Below, piece after piece: positions 32,031 to 43,804 of a stretch of 64,000 nt of DNA; positions within the stretch are counted from its first letter, which is position 1; every line of letters begins with the position of its first letter. Both the position numbers and the translations under genes were made by a program. Below the pieces are notes generated by a model. It ran no database searches. It worked only from the letters and a program-made list of their open reading frames with translations, and was not told where the DNA came from. The stretch covers positions 287,001 through 351,000 of the forward strand of contig JAXRKP010000178.1 in NCBI GenBank assembly GCA_037039925.1, read 5' to 3'. Origin of the DNA: Doris montereyensis (taxonomy: Eukaryota; Mollusca; Gastropoda; Nudibranchia; Dorididae).

Positions 32031-34809
32031 ATGGAGGATTTATTTCCATGTTTGATCAGATTACTGAACAATAAATCCGAATCACCCCAAAGTAAAACTA
32101 AATCTTGTGAATATGCGTTGAGTGATAAAGTGAATCATGCAGATCCTGTTGTCGGTGTTGATCATTGTCAGTCTACTAAAACTATAATATAAAAAAAGCA
32201 AGAAACATCATGTTCAGCGTTGTGCTCGTGGAAATTGTAATAATAATCGTTATGACAACCCAAACTTGTCTTTCTTCAAATTCCCAAAAGACGAAATAAG
32301 ATCTAAACAATGGGTTCAAAATACAAGAAGAAAGGATAAAATCATTTAAAAGCCAAGTGAGCAACTACACAAGGGATCTGTTCTGTATGCAAACCACTTT
32401 GAAACAAATCAATTCACATCATCAAAGAAAAATTTCTTAAAAAGAAACGCTGTACCAACATTGTTCAATGTCTCAAATCCACCTCAGAAATTGACACCAC
32501 CAAAAAAGCCACCCAAGCCTCGGCCATACCTCCCGCTTCTAAAGAAAAGACTACAAGTGACCGCCCTTGACTTACCTGAGCATGACTGGAATAATGTATA
32601 TGACACAAATAATTCCACACCAAAAAGAAAACACACTCAAACCCCAACCAAAAAGGATATTTTAAGAATAAAAACGCTGACTAAAAAGTTAAATTGCCAA
32701 AGCATGAGGTTGAAACGACTTCACACTTCTCTCACAAAGAAAAAGTTCAAAACTTCCAAACAAGAGATTGCATACATTAAAGAATTGACTTTGAAATATT
32801 TAAACAAAGATGCACATTTCTTTCTTTTTTTGCAAACAACTAGAGGCCTCTTTAACCAAGACAACCAGATGGAGTGCACGTGACAAAAGCTTTGCATTAA
32901 CACTATACTACATATCTCCAAAAGCATACAGAATGCTTAAAAAGATATTCCATCTGCCATCGGTTGAGACTTTGAGGCGAGTTATGCAGAAGATTGAAAT
33001 ATATCCTGATTTCTCTCCAAAGCTTCTAGTTGCTTTCAAATTGAAAGTGGACAAAATGACAGACACAGATAAATTGTGCGTCCTTCTCATCGATGAGATA
33101 ACGTTGGCCAAAAAAAGTGGTGTATAATGTAGAGAGAGACTACCTTGAGGGATTAGAAGATTACAGGGGTCTGGCTGACAGTGTTCACAGCGCAATTGAA
33201 GCTGGAGGACATGCATGTGCGTTTATGGCCAGAGGTCTTATAAGTCAATGGAAGCAGCCATTTGTTTATGTAATAACATCAAACCCAATCAAAGCTGGTG
33301 AGCTAAAAGTTATCTTGAATGGTGCAATCAATCAACTTAAATCAGTTAAACTGAATGTGAAGGCATTGGTTTGCGATCAGGGCACTAACAATCGCTCAGC
33401 TATCAAATCGCTTAACGTCACAAAAGCAAAGCCGTATTTCATAACAGAAGACAATGACAAGATATTTGCTTTTTATGGTCCTCATTTAATTAAAAACATA
33501 AGAAACAATTTGATGAATTATGAATTTTACACGAATGAAGGTGTTGTTTCATGGAATGTACTGTTGACTTTTATCAAAGGGATAGTTCACTTGGGTCTTT
33601 TCGAATGGCACCTAAATTGAAAAAAAGCATGTGGAAGTGAAAAGTTTCGGACGTCAACGAGTCTACCTAGCCACTTAAGTATTGATTCACAGCGTTGCTA
33701 AAGCAATTGGGACATTATGTGCTCTTGGAATTTATGATCCATCACATTTGGCAACATCACACTTTTTTGAGACATTTGACTGCTTGTTCAATGTCTTCAA
33801 TGGATCCCTTGTGAAATCTTCTGCTCAATATCGCAATCCAATCACACGTAATTCAGCACATCACAAGTTTTTGGACACCACACTGGTTTGGTTGAAAAAC
33901 ATGATGTATGTCACAGCTACCACCAAGCAACTCCCAGCACAGAAACTACCCTGTGTGGATGGTTGGATCCACAACATCAATGCCTTAAAAGAGTTTGTCC
34001 CTGAAATTGTGGGAGTTGAGCCTGGAGTTGACTACCTTGTTCTTGAAAATCTCTTCTCAGTGATAAGAGGAAAAGGTGCATTTCATGATAATCCAAACCC
34101 TCAACAATTTAGATATAGGCTGCGCCAGGTTATGGTGGATAAAATCCTCATACCATCAAAATTAAGTAACTGTAAGGATGATATTGACAATTTCCTCCTC
34201 AATCTGACTCAACATCCCAAAGACACACATGAAGCCACACTAATAGTTGCACCTCATGATAGTGAGCCCCATCACATAACCAATCTTGTGAAATACTGTT
34301 CTGCGACTGATATCATTCATCTTGAAAATGCTGTTGCCTATGTAAGTGGGTACATTTTGAAAAAATTATATTCCACAGTTTGTGGAGACTGCATAGCAAA
34401 GCTTGAGTACCACTCCCAAGAAGGTCAACCTACACCAGTCCACCTGACATTAATTGAACAGAAACAGTTTGACACTGCCTACATGGTGGCTTGAAAAAAA
34501 CCTAGATATAATCTTGTTAAAGTTGTTGGATGTTTTGAGATTGCATTTGAAAATAATTTCAAACTTTATAGGAATAAGAGATACATCAGAAAACTATTCA
34601 AACAAAATCTGCTCCATGTAGTTCACACAGCGACAGAATTGAAAGGTGATGAATGCAGATGTCCAACAATCCACCTCATAATGAACATTTTCTTGACTGT
34701 CAGATTGCATCATAAAATCAGAATGATGAATGAAAGAATGGAACATGAAAAGAAGGCAAAGGAAGGTGTCAAAAAGAACAGGAAGCCAATTAAGGTTTCA
34801 CATCAGTGA
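32031..34809 (+). pseudogene. THAP9 / P-element-like transposase, damaged
   Basis: Reads MEDLFPCLIRLLNN at the start, then a THAP zinc finger (CARGNC, then SFFKFPKDE, QWV, LYANHF, AVPTLF) about 32205-32460. A basic linker and leucine-rich coil follow, then the P-type catalytic core: RWSARDKSFALTLYYISPKA, LCVLLIDEIT, LVCDQGTNN, a GPHLIKNIRNN motif, ENLFSVIRGKG, and a C-terminal LRLHHKI-type end. These are landmarks of P-element/THAP9 DDE transposases. Breaks: a frame change near 32190, a stop near 32347, frame changes near 32850, 33110 and 33605, and stops near 33679 and 34492. The third THAP zinc ligand (Cys in CxxH) is Tyr. Terminal repeats were not found. Relatively long open stretches suggest recent loss of function, and some breaks could be base-calling errors. 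Confidence 0.85.
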
Positions 34810-35230
34810 CATTCAACATTAAAAGTAAAGTTTATAAGAGCCGCGTTTTTTTTAAGCTACTTAAGGTTTCACATCAATGACATTCAACAAAAGAACCTTG
34901 TTTTTTTTGGTTGTTTTTTTGTTTTGCTTCAAGCCTTAAGAACAAACAGCCAAAAATATGCCTTTTTGTTCTTAATTTTGTTCTTAAAATTTGACAACTT
35001 TTTGTTTTTTTTTGTTGGTCAAATATACACTACAGGTACATTTCCAAATATATGTAATGTAAGATTCATCTTTTAAGAAAGGATAAAAAAATAAATCAGT
35101 AAATTTCAAGGCATCTCTTTTTTCTTCTTATTTTTACCTTAGAATGTCTTTTGTTCTTAAGAAAAACAAGGCCTTTGTTCTTATAAGATTGTTCTTAAAA
35201 AAAGAAAAAAAACTGTTGTATGTTTAAAAG
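34810..35230. repeat. 3' flank of P-like element with GTTCTTAA motif cluster
   Basis: GTTCTTAA or a one-base variant occurs at about 34969, 34980, 35153, 35177 and 35191. The inverse, TTAAGAAC, is near 34936, and a palindromic TTCTTAAGAA lies at 35154-35163. A 27-bp block (aaggtttcacatcaatgaca plus ttcaaca) is repeated at about 34793 and 34864. These could be subterminal transposase sites. Confidence 0.4.
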
Positions 35231-35655
35231 CGGCTACTCCTTTCTTTTCGAAAACGTGTCTTGACCCTCCGACAATTAAAATAAAACAATTTTAAGTAAC
35301 CCATTCCTAAATGTAGGCCTACCGTAGCCGATATTTTCTCTGTTCCAGTGTACTGTATAATACAAGCGGATCACGGCTCTTCACGCGTCCCTCTAGTGAC
35401 CCATTAACCAGCCCGGCTCTCTTCGCTGCACATGACAAGAGCGTTGCAGCGAGGTATCGTATTTACATTATTATTAATATTATTGTAAGGGGGGTATGTA
35501 ATTGTTTTTTGTTGTTTCTAGTTATTCATTTATATGGATATTGTGGGGAGGGGAGGGGCAACATGCTTTTTATTGGATTTATATTAGCTTACACTAGTTT
35601 TATATTTATTTAAGAGGAAAGAAGAGAAGGAAAAGAAAACCAATAATCATCATCA
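35231..35655. other. Intergenic, nothing recognised
   Basis: AT-rich with a G-rich patch at 35545-35560. No gene or repeat boundary identified. Confidence 0.35.
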
Positions 35656-35659
35656 TCAT

Positions 35660-36150
35660 TTGTGGCTTGCGTTATTCAACACTTTGCCGACCATCCTCTT
35701 CATGTTGTTCTGTGTTCAGTGCTTCTTGTAAAATCCGAGATGGTGGTGATATCGGTAATATTATGACTAAAAATCTCATTTGCCTTGTCTTGATATTCTT
35801 CATAAGTTCTCTTTCTTTTCCAGTTTTCACAAGAACTTCCATGTTTGTTATTTTTGCTGTCAAGGGATTTTCAATATTCTTCTATACATCCACATTTCAA
35901 ATGCTTCTATTACTTCTTAACATTTATGACATTGTGCATCTAAAGTCCACGTTTCGCATTCATATAATAGTGTGGAAAAGACATATGTCTGCGCTGTCTG
36001 TATTTTCGTCTCTGTTTTCAGTTTTGAATTGGAGACAACAGCTTTAATATTATGCAGTGTTTGTTTTGTTATTGCTAATGCTATCCTTCGCCTTATTTCA
36101 ATGATATTTTTACATAAAAGTACATGTTTTAAAATCATAATCAATTATAC
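35660..36150 (-). pseudogene. LINE reverse-transcriptase 3' end fragment
   Basis: Minus-strand pieces EIRRRIALAITKQTLHNIKA, then TYVFSTLLYECETWTL, and in the next frame GKERELMKNIKTRQMRFLV. They match the C-terminal part of non-LTR retrotransposon polyproteins (the YGCETWTL and RQMRFLGH motifs). Frameshifts and a 5' truncation mark a dead copy. Confidence 0.8.
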
Positions 36151-36539
36151 GAAATATGAACTGATTAAAATGTAGCTTTTATTGATTGAAACATTCTTTG
36201 ATTAATAAGTGACTAGAAGAAGCATAAAGAATATACCCTTCTTATCAATATTTCGATGAAACACACAGTAACTTTTGTTATTGAAAACAGAAAGGTAGTG
36301 CGTAATGAGTTGTCTGGGTGAGTGGTTACACGTCGCATGTATGTAGCCACTCGTCCAACATAAATCAATGATGTCAAACAGTCTTCCGCCTTTTCTTATG
36401 TCTCTTTCGTTTTAAAGAAGAGGAATTTCACGAATGTTTGTCATTTGGCAAATAATTTAAAACATTTAAAGAATTTCTTGAAGTTTTGATCAAAGGAAAG
36501 CAATGATGGGAGAGATAATGGGTGAAAGATACTGAAGGA

Positions 36540-36738
36540 ATCTCTCTCTTGCTCTCTCCCTCTCTCCCTCTCCCCCTCCCCTCCCTCTCCCCCTCTCCTC
36601 CCTCTCCCCTCTCCCCCTCTCTCTCCTCTCTCTCTCCTCTCTCTCTCTCTCTCTCGCTCTCTCTCTCTCCCCTCTCCCCCTCCCTCTCACTCTCCCCCCT
36701 CTCCCTCCCTCCCTCCCTCCCTCTCTCTCTCTCCCTCC

Positions 36739-36824
<86 letters not shown>
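36540..36824. repeat. (CT)n / CCCTCT-rich low-complexity tract
   Basis: Pyrimidine-only tract: mixed CCCTCTCC units on the left become a pure CT repeat from about 36742. Long charged reading frames on either strand are artefacts. Confidence 0.96.
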
Positions 36825-36828
<4 letters not shown>

Positions 36829-36899
36829 CACACACTACACTTACACTAAATATACAAAGATAGGTTTATCAAAAAAAAAAATTAATGTAAACGTTTCGG

Positions 36900-38340
36900 T
36901 CCACCATTTTCGAATGTTAGGCAAGAACCACCACAATGTGGATTGACCAATTTCAGTTTTAGCACATTCAGTAGCTTTGATTTATCAACTTCAAACAGGT
37001 TCAGCGCCCTTAATCTTAACAATTTAACAATAGATCTAAACGTGAAATATGTAACAAATCTAAAACTAAAATATTTAAAGTAAAACGATCAAACAGAACT
37101 ACAATTGTTTAAACTCTTCCAATGAGCTAGATTTTTACCTAAAACCACGCCAAATAGCAACCCCTAAAAAGAATAATCCTAGATGTAAACCTAATCATTC
37201 AAACTTAACACAGCCGAATACTCTAAAATCTTTAGTCATAAACTTGCAAAGTTTGTACAGAAAAACTGCTGAATTGTGCCAATTAAAGGAAAATATAAAG
37301 CCAGATGTAATACTGGGAACAGAAACACGGCTGAACCCAAATATAAGAACACCAGAACTACTGTTTGATACATATGAATTATACAGAAGAGATTGAATCA
37401 GGAAAGCAGGAGGTGGAGTTCACATAGCTTTCAAGAAAAATTTAACAAGTGAAATAATCCACACAGGAAAAATAACGGAAAATATTTTCTGAATAATAAA
37501 TATCAAGGGGAAAATACCTTTGATTGTTGGCTCAGTTTATAGACCACCAAACACAGATATAAACACCAGCACTGAAATGTGTAAAGAACTTCAAGAAATA
37601 ACCATTAAAAATAAAAGAGCATTGTTTGGATAGGAGGAGATTTTAACTTACCAGATATATAGTGGAGTTCAGAAGGCTTAAAACAACACCAAAACCAAGT
37701 GTCACCACTCTTAAATACCTTGATACAATTCATGAACTAGGATGGAGCCAAATGGTCGACTCTGCTACCAGAGGAGACAAAATATTAGATCTATTCCTTA
37801 CAAACAACCCAGGACTAATCAAGCAAATCAACATCATGCCCGGCATAGGAGACCATAAAGCAGTTATCATCCAATCTTAACCCAGAAAGAAATAGGGCAA
37901 AACAATGTAAAATACAACTGTGGAACAAATGTGATCAACATAAGATAAAGAATGAAATTCTTGCTTTTCAAAACAAATTCTTACAAAGATATTATAACCT
38001 TAACTCTAATGTAAATGAAGTATGGACAAGCATTAAAGAAAAACTGGCCCCTATGAACCAAAATGTAGCAACAAAATATACCTCAGGCAATTTTCAACAG
38101 CCCTGGTTCACAACTAGTTCGCAGAAAGAAAGAATGGTTCATCAAAGTCAGAAACTGTAACTCAGAGAGTAACAAGTAAATATACAGAAATAAAAGGGAA
38201 AACTCAACAAGCATGCATAACAGCACATGTGAATTATATAAAGAATATGATAAATGAAGATGGAAAACATAACAAAAAAACTGTGGACATACATCAAAAG
38301 TAAAAACCGGGGCAATTTTGGAATTTCAGACTTTGACGAT
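36900..38340 (+). pseudogene. LINE with APE-type endonuclease domain, degraded
   Basis: LYRKTAELCQLKENIKPDVI, then LGTETRL, then YELYRRD, GGGVHIAF, IVGSVYRPPN, and later DKILDLFLTNNP and GIGDHKAV. This is the order of motifs in the apurinic-endonuclease-like domain of CR1/Jockey-type LINEs. Several stops. The RT domain is absent, and the sequence fades out near 38340. Confidence 0.78.
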
Positions 38341-38424
38341 GATAACGTTTTTTAATCTAAAGCTTAACTCTTGAATAATCAATTTTCGTCAGTATTTTCT
38401 GATCCATTATCAAAGATTAATCAT

Positions 38425-38915
38425 AACATACATTTATTTTCTTTCTTTATCAGCTCCTACTCTACCTTCCGGTGTGTGGCTTTTAGATGCCCGAAATGAT
38501 CTTTCTCCAGGCTGCCCTATCCTGACATTTTTTGTTTCCTTCCGTGAAAGTTAAGTTTTATTTGCGTTAATGTCTCTTTTATATCTTCTTCCCACTATCT
38601 CCGAGGTCTGCCTTTTGGTCTTTTACCTTGCGTTTTAGCACTGTATACTGATTTAGCTATTGTATTGTCATTCATTCTGTTAACATGCCCAAACCTTCTC
38701 AGTTGATTCATTTCTATCTGAGTTTTTATGCTATCTGTTTTGGTTTGATCTCTTATTGTTGTGTTTCTGATTTTGTCTCTTTTAGTTTTCCTACCACTCT
38801 TCTTAGATATTTCATTTCGGCTGCCTGTATTCTACTGTATTCCCTACTGTCTAAGGTCCAGGTTTCACTGTCACTGTGTTGTATACTGCCATTTTGGTTT
38901 TTGTTGACAATTCTG
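38425..38915 (-). pseudogene. LINE 3' end fragment, inverted relative to 45800
   Basis: The minus strand reads RFGHVNRMNDN, AKSVYSAK, then QGKRPKGRPR. That matches the plus-strand segment at 45890-46030 at about 85% nucleotide identity by eye. It is the C-terminal tail of a non-LTR element. Confidence 0.75.
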
Positions 38916-39274
38916 GTTTACCTACAAATGCCTCCTAAAATCAGCCGTAAAAACGCTGATGGATTGTGTCTCAATTTTGGGTCACACACAATAAAAGTTG
39001 ACACAGCAAAGGAAGGAAAAACAACGCTTCGACTTGCCATCCGATAAGAAAGCGATGACTTACACACAGGCGGACCGGGTAAATTGTTTGTACGGCGACG
39101 AAATAAAAAATACGATAAAAGAAGTACGAGAAGAATACAGGTTGAAAACAACAGCTCGTGTGTCGTCAAATCAAGGCCAAAATATTACACATAACAACCG
39201 AAGGGGACCTTTTTAGGTCAAAGTCGAAGAGTGACGACGAGAGGACGGAACCAAATGTTTCGTGGCCAAACATC
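38916..39274. other. Unassigned segment between LINE and long-TIR element
   Basis: Contains open frames on both strands (for example plus MTYTQADRVNCLYGDEIKNT). None is recognised. It could be a fragment of a host or mobile gene. Confidence 0.3.
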
Positions 39275-40754
39275 ATTTTATTAGCGTTTTAAAATTTCAA
39301 AAGGTCATGGTCATTGTCAAGGTCATCTTAAAAAAAATAGTTCAAATATTGCCGTGTTTGGTATCAAATTAAACGTCGTCACAAGACAAACACAGAATTT
39401 ATGTTGTTTATGCAATTTACTGACATTTAGATGACTTATAGCGGTAAAAATACCATTGAGATAATAAAAAATATGCCTTTTTTAAAGAAAAAAATATGGT
39501 CACACAAAAACAAATCAGGATTCTGGCATAACATGCTGCCTTGACATGTTAATGCTAAATTTCATCAAAATTCAATTGTAAACTTTGGAAGATAAGTAAA
39601 AATAGTAAAATTAGGTCGAAATAAGCTCTTTTCCTGATTTTAGATGTGGACCCCCCCTCCCCATTCCTAACTACAGTTATGCTCATATCCAAATAACCAA
39701 AAAGTTCAAAAGCAAACATAAATAATCAACCACTAAAAAACAATAAAATTTGCATGAAACAAAAGTGTCCACAATCAAAACTACTAATGAGGTATTCACA
39801 GTTATTTTACTGTCAAACAATTCAAGTTCTGATTGCTTTCAATTGTACTTGGTGGGGCAAATTAGTTTATACTTTATCCGTTTGTGAGGCATTTTCACAC
39901 TGTCCGCTGCAATGACAATGTATGCTGCAAGGGATGTTGTACTGCTCTTACATGAACAACGGATTTCATGTAGCAGTTCATCTGAAGCATGTTGGCGCCA
40001 ACATACACTAGAAAATGAGGTTTTTTGTTGACGTCGTCTACAACAATGTTTGGGGGCCATGTTGATAATGTGAGTAGCATTAGTAGCAAGGAAAGATTTA
40101 TCTGTTTTTCTCATACTTCCGTCGTCATGAAATATGACAGGAGGCACAGGTGCTAGCTCATACTTGAACACAGAACATTCATGGACGCAAACCATAGAAA
40201 ACAATCGCTGGTAGGTACATCTCAGAAGATGGCATAAAGATGTCGTTGTTCAAGATTCTCACGGGTTTACACATCACTTTGAATGTCACAGCTTGGTCAC
40301 TTTTTTTAAAGGAAACCTTGCCATAGCACATACCAATTATTTTAGCATGTACTTTCCAGTAAATCTTAAGTGCAACATCAACGTTGACCCTACTATCGGC
40401 GACTACACCTGTAGCAATACTAATGATACTACCTTTCTCTATAGGCTTGAACATACTGTGGGTCTCCAGAAATGACACACACTTCCTCAGGTCAACGGTG
40501 TCGCTTCTTCGATAAGCCCGACTATATCTTCTTTTTTTTTTTAAAGGCATATTTTTTTATTATCTGAATAGTATTTTTACCGCCATAGGTCACATAAATG
40601 TCAGTAAATTGCATAAACAACACATATTTTGTGTTTTTCTTGTGAATCGTGAAGACGTTTAATTTGATATCAAACACGACAATATTTGAGCTATTTTTCA
40701 AGATGACCTTGACAATGACCTCGACCTTTTGAAATTTTAAAACGTTAATAAAAT
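39275..40754 (-). mobile_element. Element with ~210-bp inverted terminal arms and an unfamiliar ORF
   Basis: Arms at about 39275-39486 and 40544-40754 are inverted copies, roughly 85% alike by eye. Shared words include CGTTTTAAAATTTCAAAAGG, TCATTGTCAAGGTCATCTT, TATCAAATTAAACGTC, TGTTTATGCAATTTACTGAC and ATGCCTTT. Weaker similarity may extend outward to about 39220 and 40815. The 1.1-kb interior holds a minus-strand ORF beginning at the inner edge of the right arm. I see no confident target duplication. Long arms with a small internal gene suggest a foldback-type or long-TIR DNA transposon. Confidence 0.72.
39839..40550 (-). CDS. Unfamiliar ORF of the long-TIR element, one frameshift
   Basis: The first segment (40550-40179) starts MPLKKKRRYSRAYRRSDTVD and includes GVVADSRVNVDVALKIYWKV. 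The second (frame change near 40190; to 39839) reads RLFSMVCVHECSVFKYELAP, then VPPVIFHDDGSMRKTDKSFL. Together they form one protein of about 240 residues. The pattern (ADSRVNVD, then a KYEL and FHDDGSMRKT region) reminds me of an uncharacterised, multi-copy protein family annotated in invertebrate genomes. I cannot name a domain or activity. No DDE motif or zinc finger is obvious. A Cys/Arg-rich tail (CCRRRQQK, CSCKSS) is present. Confidence 0.55.
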
Positions 40755-41029
40755 TATAACTATTTGGTCAATTTTAAAAATAAAAGCATTTGTGTGTTTC
40801 ATTCGACTATCTCTTTGATTGTATACAAACAAAAATATTTTTTTACGAATTTGAAAACTGACTTTTTTCGACCTTTTTTGTTTAAATTACATGTTTCCCA
40901 TGGTCGATTTGGGTTGAATTTTTTGGTAATACTAAACACCCTAAAGAACAAGTTAACACAAATATTTGGTTGTTATCTTTCATGTCTGGGTTCAATGTCA
41001 TTTTTTACTAGTCTAAAAGGTAGGTAAAG
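40755..41029. other. AT-rich spacer before the DIRS element
   Basis: Flank of the right inverted arm, possibly a decayed outer part of it. No coding signal. Confidence 0.35.
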
Positions 41030-41039
41030 ATGAAATGTG

Positions 41040-42926
41040 TATGATGCAACCTGACGAATTGAGGCGATTGTTGGTAAATAAAGCAAAGCACTTTAAAGCC
41101 GGTCGCATTGCGAATCACATTGACCAACGGAAAACAATTAACGTCGGACGATTCTATGTTACAAATGGTAGAAGGCACTAAGATAGAACTCGATGAAATA
41201 CCGACTGTTAGAAAATCAAAAGACCTAAGCAAGAATATGAACGAAGAGGAGAAAAAAGCCATTGATTTTGGAAATTAAAGAGCTTGTGCGAAAATAAATA
41301 ATTATTAAAGCAGATCATGAATTTAGCGAATATAGCTCTGGAATCTTTACGAGACCCAAAAGCGACGGTTCTTTGAGAATGATTTTGCACTTATAAGATT
41401 TTAACGCGGACGTACACTATCAAAAATTTAAAATGGAAACATTCTCAGCTGCCTTAAACCTTGTAAGAAAAGGTTACTGGATGGCTAGTGTTGACCTGGT
41501 GTTCGCTTATTACAGTGTACCGATTGCCCCAGAAGACCAAACATATCTAAAAATTCTTTTGGCGTGGAAACCTTTATCAGTACACTTGTTATAGCAACAG
41601 TTTGGCCCAATGTCCTCGCTGTTTCACTCAACTTTTAAAACCCATTTATGCATATATATACATGGCCGGGGGCACTTAAGTACCGGATATATTGATGACT
41701 CTTTGCTTTTGGGAGAGAGCAGAGTCGATTGCTTGCTTAACATTGCTGACACGGCAGACATTTTTGATAAACTTGGGTTTGTACTGCATCCAGACAAATC
41801 TATATTTGTGCCGACTCAATAAATAGCGTATTTGGGATTTATCATAAATTCCAGGGACATGGTTGTAAGATTAACTCAAAAAAAGAACTGACTCAATAAA
41901 GAACTGCTGCTGCAAATTCATTGCGAACAATCACCACAATTCCATACGAGACATAGCAAGTCTTTTGAGATTGTTAGTAGCTAGTTTTCCTGCAGTACCT
42001 AATGGACCTCTACGCTATAGAATAATTCATGGTGAAAAAATGAAAGCATTGACATTTAACAAATTCAACTGGGATAGTAAGATGCAGCTGTCAAAAGATG
42101 CGTTGAAGGAAATGCATTGGTGGAAACAGAATGTAGAAACATCTTTTTCCCCAATCATAAGACAAGAACCAGATGTTGTAATAACAACAGATGCCAGTCT
42201 ACTTGTATGGAGTGCAGTTTTAGACAATAATAAGACTGGGGGTTAATGGTCAAATGAAGAAATAAAAGCAATGCATATAAATGAACTTCAGATGATGATT
42301 GTTTTCTTGGGATTAAGATCATTTTTTAAACACTCAAGAAAAATTCACGTGAAAGTCTATGTTGACAATACTGTAACTATGTCGTGTTTAAACAAGATGG
42401 GCTCAACAAAATCACTGAAATTGAATAAACTTACCAAAACAATTTGGGAACGGTGCATAGTCAGAGAGATATGGATTTCTGTAGCCAGAATAGCGGGGAG
42501 AGATAATGTAGAGGCAGATTTCGAAAGCGGGCATATCAATTTCGATGCAGAATGGAAATGAGATCATGGTTTATTAAAATTAGCTTTAGAGAAGCTAACA
42601 GTAACTAACACTTGGACCAACAATTGATTTTTTTGCATCAAGATTCAACCATCAGTGTGAAAGATATGTTTCATATAGATGCGATCCTGATGCGATAGCA
42701 AGCAACTCCTTTACGTTGCGGTGGAAGGGGTTATATTTTCTAGCATTCCCTCCCTTTTCTCTTCTATTTCTATCCAGGGTTCTTCAGAAGATAAAACAAG
42801 ATCAGGCAACGGAGGTGGTGGTTGCACCGTATTATTGGCCAACTCAGCCGTTTTCCCCCTTATCATCAGGATGCTGATAGACAACCCCGTCATTTTTTCG
42901 GCTCGGCAACATCTTCAAGTTTATAG
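41040..42926 (+). pseudogene. DIRS reverse transcriptase and RNase H
   Basis: RT motifs in order: FTRPKSDGSLRMIL, KMETFSAALNLVRKGYWMAS, VDL and AYYSVPIAPEDQ, LAQCPRCFTQLLKP, then the catalytic GYIDDSLLLG near 41690 and LGFVLHPDKS. RNase H follows with VVITTDASLLVWSAVL, INELQMM, VYVDNTVTMSCL and GRDNVEADFESG. It then runs into a region ending RMLIDNPVIFSARQHLQV, where the Harbinger insertion begins. Frame changes near 41240, 41580 and 41680 and stops near 41397, 41822 and 42244 mark decay. Confidence 0.82.
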
Positions 42927-43073
42927 TGGGGCAGGAGTCGGGTTGCTGCGCGAGGGTTAAAGTTAATTGCGCTGGAAAACTCCCGCCTCATTCCTAGCCG
43001 AGTTTGGTGTACATAGCAAAGCGGGGCATCTACAGCAATTACACAGTCGTGGTACCGCTACAACGCCGGCAAT

Positions 43074-43396
43074 ATGGCTTCTTCATTCATTTGAAGAGGA
43101 TTTTTTGTTGGCAGATAGCAGTTTAACGAGGTTTCTACTTCTAAATCTACCGGGCATTGGAAGGAGGAGAACATGTGGTGTCCACGAGATAAACAAAGAA
43201 GACCCATTATTGACGGTGAATACCACCACCTTTTCCACCAATTAAAGCTATACCCAGAGAGATTTCATTCCTATACACGAATGAATCTTTGTACATTTGA
43301 CTACATTTTGAAGAAGGTAGAATCTAAGTTGAGCAAGGCGTGGTGCAACATGCATAACCCAATTTTGCCAGAGGAACGACTGGTTGTTACCTTGAG
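43074..43396 (+). pseudogene. Harbinger transposase-derived nuclease, 5' exon
   Basis: HSFEEDFLLADSSLTRFLLL to GVHEINK, then one frame over RRPIIDGEYHHLFHQLKLYP, ERFHSYTRMNLCTFDYIL and NPILPEERLVVTLR. This is the N-terminal part of HARBI1-type nucleases (the WVHEINRRR, EYHHL and RMSPETFDYIL pattern). It ends at a good splice donor (gtaagt at 43397). The remaining DDE exons are missing in the next 600 bp, so the element is internally deleted. Frame shifts near 43085 and 43180. Confidence 0.8.
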
Positions 43397-43621
43397 GTAA
43401 GTGTAATACATAATAGTGTATATTATTTTGTCGTGACATTTGCCTCGTATCATAAGCCCCTTTCCAAAACAGATGAAAACAAACAAACGGACGACGAAAG
43501 TATTTACGAAAAATAATAAATTTAAAAAAAGAATGTGAAATAGTGAAAATTATTTTTTATTGAAACGAGCAACAGCAACACAGAATGATAATCCTTAATA
43601 AAACTGGAGTAGTCGGGTCAG

Positions 43622-43804
43622 TCACTTGGAACATTGGTAGGTGTCAGTTGATGAACAGGAACTGTAGGGCCTGTAGACCGATGGAAATTGCGCAAACTGT
43701 TCATTGCTGTAAAAATTCTCTGCATGGCTTGGAGCCTGTCCTCCAGAAAGGAATTCGTCAATGAGCAGTTGCACTCTGCTTCGAAAAGCCATCTTCCTTT
43801 CCAT
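43622..43804 (-). CDS. Possible C-terminus of Harbinger Myb/MADF-like protein
   Basis: Minus-strand ORF ERKMAFRSRVQLLIDEFL to SSCSSTDTYQCSK, convergent with the nuclease exon. Its position fits the second (DNA-binding, MADF/Myb-like) protein of Harbinger elements. The sequence itself is only weakly diagnostic. Confidence 0.4.
   Translation of the reverse strand: MERKMAFRSRVQLLIDEFLSGGQAPSHAENFYSNEQFAQFPSVYRPYSSCSSTDTYQCSK

Noticed and set aside
36428..36863. Long RE-rich and SP-rich open frames
   Set aside because: Generated by the CT/GA tract on both strands. No exon signals.
38918..39169. Cytochrome P450 N-terminus on the minus strand
   Set aside because: A hydrophobic stretch followed by NLPGPP resembles a P450 anchor, but what follows has no P450 motif and no further exons are nearby. 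Probably chance.
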